Source: a bacterium (lineage in GTDB: Bacteria; Vulcanimicrobiota; Xenobia; RGZZ01). From it: a stretch of DNA of 7,967 nucleotides. Shown here in pieces: positions 6,105 to 7,967 of the stretch (position 1 is the stretch's first letter; every line of letters starts with the position of its first letter). The notes under the pieces were generated by a model. It was not told the DNA's origin. It saw only the letters and a list, made by a program, of their open reading frames with translations, and did no database searches. The position numbers were made by a program, and so were the translations under genes. The stretch is taken from positions 1-7,967 of the forward strand of contig JAJXVI010000092.1 of the NCBI GenBank assembly GCA_021782195.1. Reading direction: 5' to 3'.

Positions 6105-7094
6105 ATGACAAAGATTCTCACAGTTGCCGAATTTCACGGAAGCGTGGGCAAGCCCGCGCTCGAGGCGCTCTCCGAGGCGCGTCGCCTGGCGGACGCGGTG
6201 CACGGTGCGGTTGCCACGGTTGTGATCGGGCACGCGGTCGGTGACGCTGGATCCACGCTGGCGAAGTACGGTGTTGACGAGGTGTACGTACTCGATCACG
6301 TGGAACTGGCGAACTACAACCTGGCGTCGTACGCGTCCGCCGTGACCGCCGCTTTCAAGGCGAGCGGCGCGGAGCTAGTGTTCGTACCGGCGACGACGCA
6401 CGGGCGCGAGCTGGCGGCGTACGTCGCGTCCATGCTGGATTGCGGGTACGCGAGCGACGTCACCGCGCTCTTCTGGGCGAACGGACGGTTGGAGGCGGTG
6501 CGTCCGATGTACTCGGGCAAGGTGAACGGGCGCGTGGCGTTTGCGGGCACCCCCGGGGTGGTGTCGCTGCGTCCGAACATGTTCGCGCTTGGCGAAGCGG
6601 TTGATGGACGTACGCCGTCGGTGCACGCACTGACGTTCGAGCTCCCTGCCTCGGCTGCGCGCTGCCGGCTCGTGGAGACGAAGGCGCCCCAGAAGAGCAC
6701 GGTGGAACTGACCGAGGCGCGCGTCATCGTGTCGGGCGGCCGTGGACTGAAGGGGCCCGAGCACTTTGGCATCATCGAGGAGCTCGCCGGTGTTCTGGGT
6801 GCAGCGGTGGGTGCGACGCGCATGGTGGTGGACCTGGGCTGGAAGGACCACTCGATGCAGGTGGGCCAGACGGGCAAGATCGTCAACCCCGAGCTGTACA
6901 TCGCGGTGGGAATTTCCGGCGCGATTCAGCACCTCGTGGGAATGCAGACCTCGAAGGTCATCGTGGCTATCAACAAGGACCCTGAGGCGCCGATCTTCAA
7001 GGTTGCCAACTATGGGATCGTGGGGGACGCGTTCGAGGTGGTGCCGGCCGTGACCGCGGCGCTGCGCGAGGCACTGGCTCCCGCGGGCGTGTAG
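6105..7094 (+). CDS. etfA: Electron transfer flavoprotein alpha subunit (FAD-binding)
   Basis: This 329-residue subunit binds the redox-active FAD of ETF. The N-terminal alpha/beta domain (~1-185) packs against EtfB, and the C-terminal FAD domain (~195-329) carries VSGGRGLKGPEHF (209-221), Arg239 in GATRMVVD, VGQTGKIVNP (253-262), the family signature LYIAVGISGAIQHLVGM (264-280) and AINKDPEAPIFKVANYGIVGD (288-308). All expected FAD contacts are visible and the length is typical. There is no extra N-terminal ferredoxin domain of the kind found in some bifurcating EtfA proteins. The start at 6105 is supported by AGGAGAG at 6092-6098. It is translationally linked to etfB and probably serves both acyl-CoA dehydrogenases encoded just upstream. 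It is the last gene of the module: a hairpin follows its stop and the next gene has a different function. Confidence 0.95.
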   Translation: MTKILTVAEFHGSVGKPALEALSEARRLADAVHGAVATVVIGHAVGDAGSTLAKYGVDEVYVLDHVELANYNLASYASAVTAAFKASGAELVFVPATTHGRELAAYVASMLDCGYASDVTALFWANGRLEAVRPMYSGKVNGRVAFAGTPGVVSLRPNMFALGEAVDGRTPSVHALTFELPASAARCRLVETKAPQKSTVELTEARVIVSGGRGLKGPEHFGIIEELAGVLGAAVGATRMVVDLGWKDHSMQVGQTGKIVNPELYIAVGISGAIQHLVGMQTSKVIVAINKDPEAPIFKVANYGIVGDAFEVVPAVTAALREALAPAGV

Positions 7095-7096
7095 GC

Positions 7097-7125
7097 GCGC
7101 GAGACGCTGCCATCTCCTCTCGCGT
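7097..7125 (+). terminator. Hairpin just after etfA (weak terminator candidate)
   Basis: CGCGAGA (7098-7104) pairs with TCTCGCG (7118-7124), extendable by one G-T pair, across a 13-nt loop. It starts 3 bases after the etfA stop. No T-run follows, so it is not a classic intrinsic terminator. Its position at the end of the acyl-CoA module is suggestive. Confidence 0.35.
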
Positions 7126-7163
7126 TCGCCCCGCGGATGCTCGCCGCTCCCCGGTCGGATTCG

Positions 7164-7196
7164 CTCCTCAACGAGGAGATTGCGCCTCGTTTCGCA
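7164..7196 (+). promoter_or_regulatory. Overlapping, mutually exclusive hairpins upstream of hemA
   Basis: CTCCTC (7164-7169) can pair with GAGGAG (7173-7178) over a 3-nt loop. AACGAGG (7170-7176) can instead pair with CCTCGTT (7185-7191). TGCG (7181-7184) can pair with CGCA (7193-7196). The first two cannot form together, as in attenuators or RNA switches. I do not recognise a known riboswitch, and short GC stems are common in such DNA. Confidence 0.25.
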
Positions 7197-7242
7197 AAAC
7201 CTTCCCCAACCGTCTCGCGGGGAACTCTTTCCTCTGTTTTCT

Positions 7243-7259
7243 GGAGGTCTGTGCCCTCC
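7243..7259 (+). other. Hairpin that would mask a GGAGG upstream of hemA
   Basis: GGAGG (7243-7247) pairs with CCTCC (7255-7259) over a 7-nt loop. The GGAGG is 38 bases before the hemA ATG, too far to be its ribosome binding site, and there is no good purine-rich site nearer than that. Confidence 0.3.
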
Positions 7260-7285
7260 GCGTGGCGTCCTTCGTAGCAAGCAAG

Positions 7286-7967
7286 ATGGAAATCGTACTC
7301 GTAGGTGTGAGCCATAAGACCGCTCCCGTGGAAACGCGGGAGCAGCTTGCCGTTCTGGAGGGGCACGTCCCCGCCACCATGCAGGCCCTGCTCGGAGCAG
7401 GCACGATCGAGGAATGCGGTGTGCTGTCAACCTGCAACCGCACCGAACTCTATGGCGCGGGTGAGGCCGCGGGGCACATGGTCGAAGCCATCGTGCAGCA
7501 CCTCAGCGCACGTGCCAACCTTCGTCGCGAACTCCTGCAGCCTCATCTGTATCACCGCTTCAACAACGACGCGGTGCGTCACCTGTTTACCGTCAGTTCC
7601 GGCCTCGATTCCATGATCCTGGGTGAGGGCCAGATTCTTGCGCAGGTGCGCAAGAGTCACCAGCAGATTCTCGAGAACCAGAATGCCCGCGTGATGATGG
7701 GCAAGCTGTTCGAACACGCCATCCGCGTTGGCAAGCGCGCGCGTTCCGAGACCCGCATTGCGCAGGGCGCCACCTCGGTGAGTTTTGCGGCCGTGGAACT
7801 GGCTCGCAAGATCTACGGCGATCTGCGCAACCGCCGCGTGCTCGTGGTTGGCACGGGAAAAATGGGCGTACTGACGCTTCGCCTTCTCGTCACCGCGGGC
7901 GTGCAGAAGATTACCGTGCTGTCGCGCCGTGAGGAGAATGCGCGTCGTATCCTCGCCGAATTCTCCG
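7286..7967 (+). CDS. hemA: Glutamyl-tRNA reductase, N-terminal part (runs off right edge)
   Basis: The frame is open to the window edge; 227 complete codons are visible. HemA reduces glutamyl-tRNA(Glu) with NADPH to glutamate-1-semialdehyde, the first committed step of C5-pathway heme/tetrapyrrole synthesis. Visible landmarks are MEIVLVGVSHKTAPVE at the N-terminus, the catalytic Cys50 in LSTCNRTELY (codon 7433-7435), GLDSMILGEGQILAQVRKS, and AIRVGKRARSETRIAQGATSVSFAAVELA. These are followed by the start of the NADPH-binding Rossmann domain, VLVVGTGKMG. The C-terminal dimerisation domain is outside the window. The ATG at 7286 begins the conserved N-terminus exactly, but it has no good Shine-Dalgarno sequence, unlike the other starts here. 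An in-frame GTG at 7262 is a less likely start. It is preceded by 191 non-coding bases with hairpins and is probably expressed separately from etfBA. Confidence 0.95.
   Translation, partial: MEIVLVGVSHKTAPVETREQLAVLEGHVPATMQALLGAGTIEECGVLSTCNRTELYGAGEAAGHMVEAIVQHLSARANLRRELLQPHLYHRFNNDAVRHLFTVSSGLDSMILGEGQILAQVRKSHQQILENQNARVMMGKLFEHAIRVGKRARSETRIAQGATSVSFAAVELARKIYGDLRNRRVLVVGTGKMGVLTLRLLVTAGVQKITVLSRREENARRILAEFS

Noticed and set aside
5086..6111. Minus-strand frame of 341 codons across the etfB region
   Set aside because: It covers both the etfB coding strand and the non-coding repeat, with no family resemblance; treated as an antisense shadow.
7251..7277. Eight-codon leader-peptide-like frame (GTG start) just after GGAGG upstream of hemA
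   Set aside because: Spacing to GGAGG is only 3 bases, the site is in a hairpin, and the peptide has no run of regulatory codons.

Overview
The window is a GC-rich bacterial chromosomal segment with every supported gene on the + strand. It holds seven protein-coding genes plus one running off the right edge: a 3'-terminal membrane glycosyltransferase fragment, scoA-scoB (3-oxoacid CoA-transferase), two acyl-CoA dehydrogenases, etfB-etfA (electron transfer flavoprotein) and the 5' part of hemA (glutamyl-tRNA reductase). I see no tRNA or rRNA, transposase, integrase, phage gene or CRISPR array. The hemA gene implies heme synthesis by the C5 pathway, which argues against a typical alphaproteobacterium. 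The sequence does not let me name a phylum.

Layout: 1-1055 is the C-terminal part of a polytopic GT-C type glycosyltransferase ending in a Pro/Ala/Ser/Gly-rich tail. 1056-1233 is a gap with several CGTGA/TCACG half-sites, possibly a control region. 1234-2554 is scoA and scoB, overlapping by 56 nt. 2584-3858 is a divergent acyl-CoA dehydrogenase. 3859-3967 is a gap with a long stem. 3968-5149 is a textbook short/medium-chain type acyl-CoA dehydrogenase. 5150-5316 is a gap with an imperfect duplicated repeat and then an AT-richer stretch. 5317-7094 is etfB and etfA, 11 nt apart. 7095-7285 is a gap with hairpins. hemA starts at 7286. No gap exceeds 200 bases.

Functionally, 1234-7094 reads as one acyl-CoA oxidation module. 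ScoAB would move CoA from succinyl-CoA to an acetoacetate-like 3-oxoacid, the dehydrogenases would form 2-enoyl-CoAs, and EtfAB would carry away their electrons. Thiolase, crotonase, 3-hydroxyacyl-CoA dehydrogenase and ETF:quinone oxidoreductase are absent here and would have to be encoded elsewhere. The glycosyltransferase and hemA look like unrelated neighbours.

I did not find a clearly new system. The best lead is the first dehydrogenase: it keeps the catalytic Glu but has lost residues that in homologues contact FAD across the dimer, and it lies beside a paralogue that has them all. That suggests either a specialised subfamily or a mixed ACAD complex. Secondary leads are the half-site cluster before scoA and the recurring mutually exclusive hairpins in the gaps.
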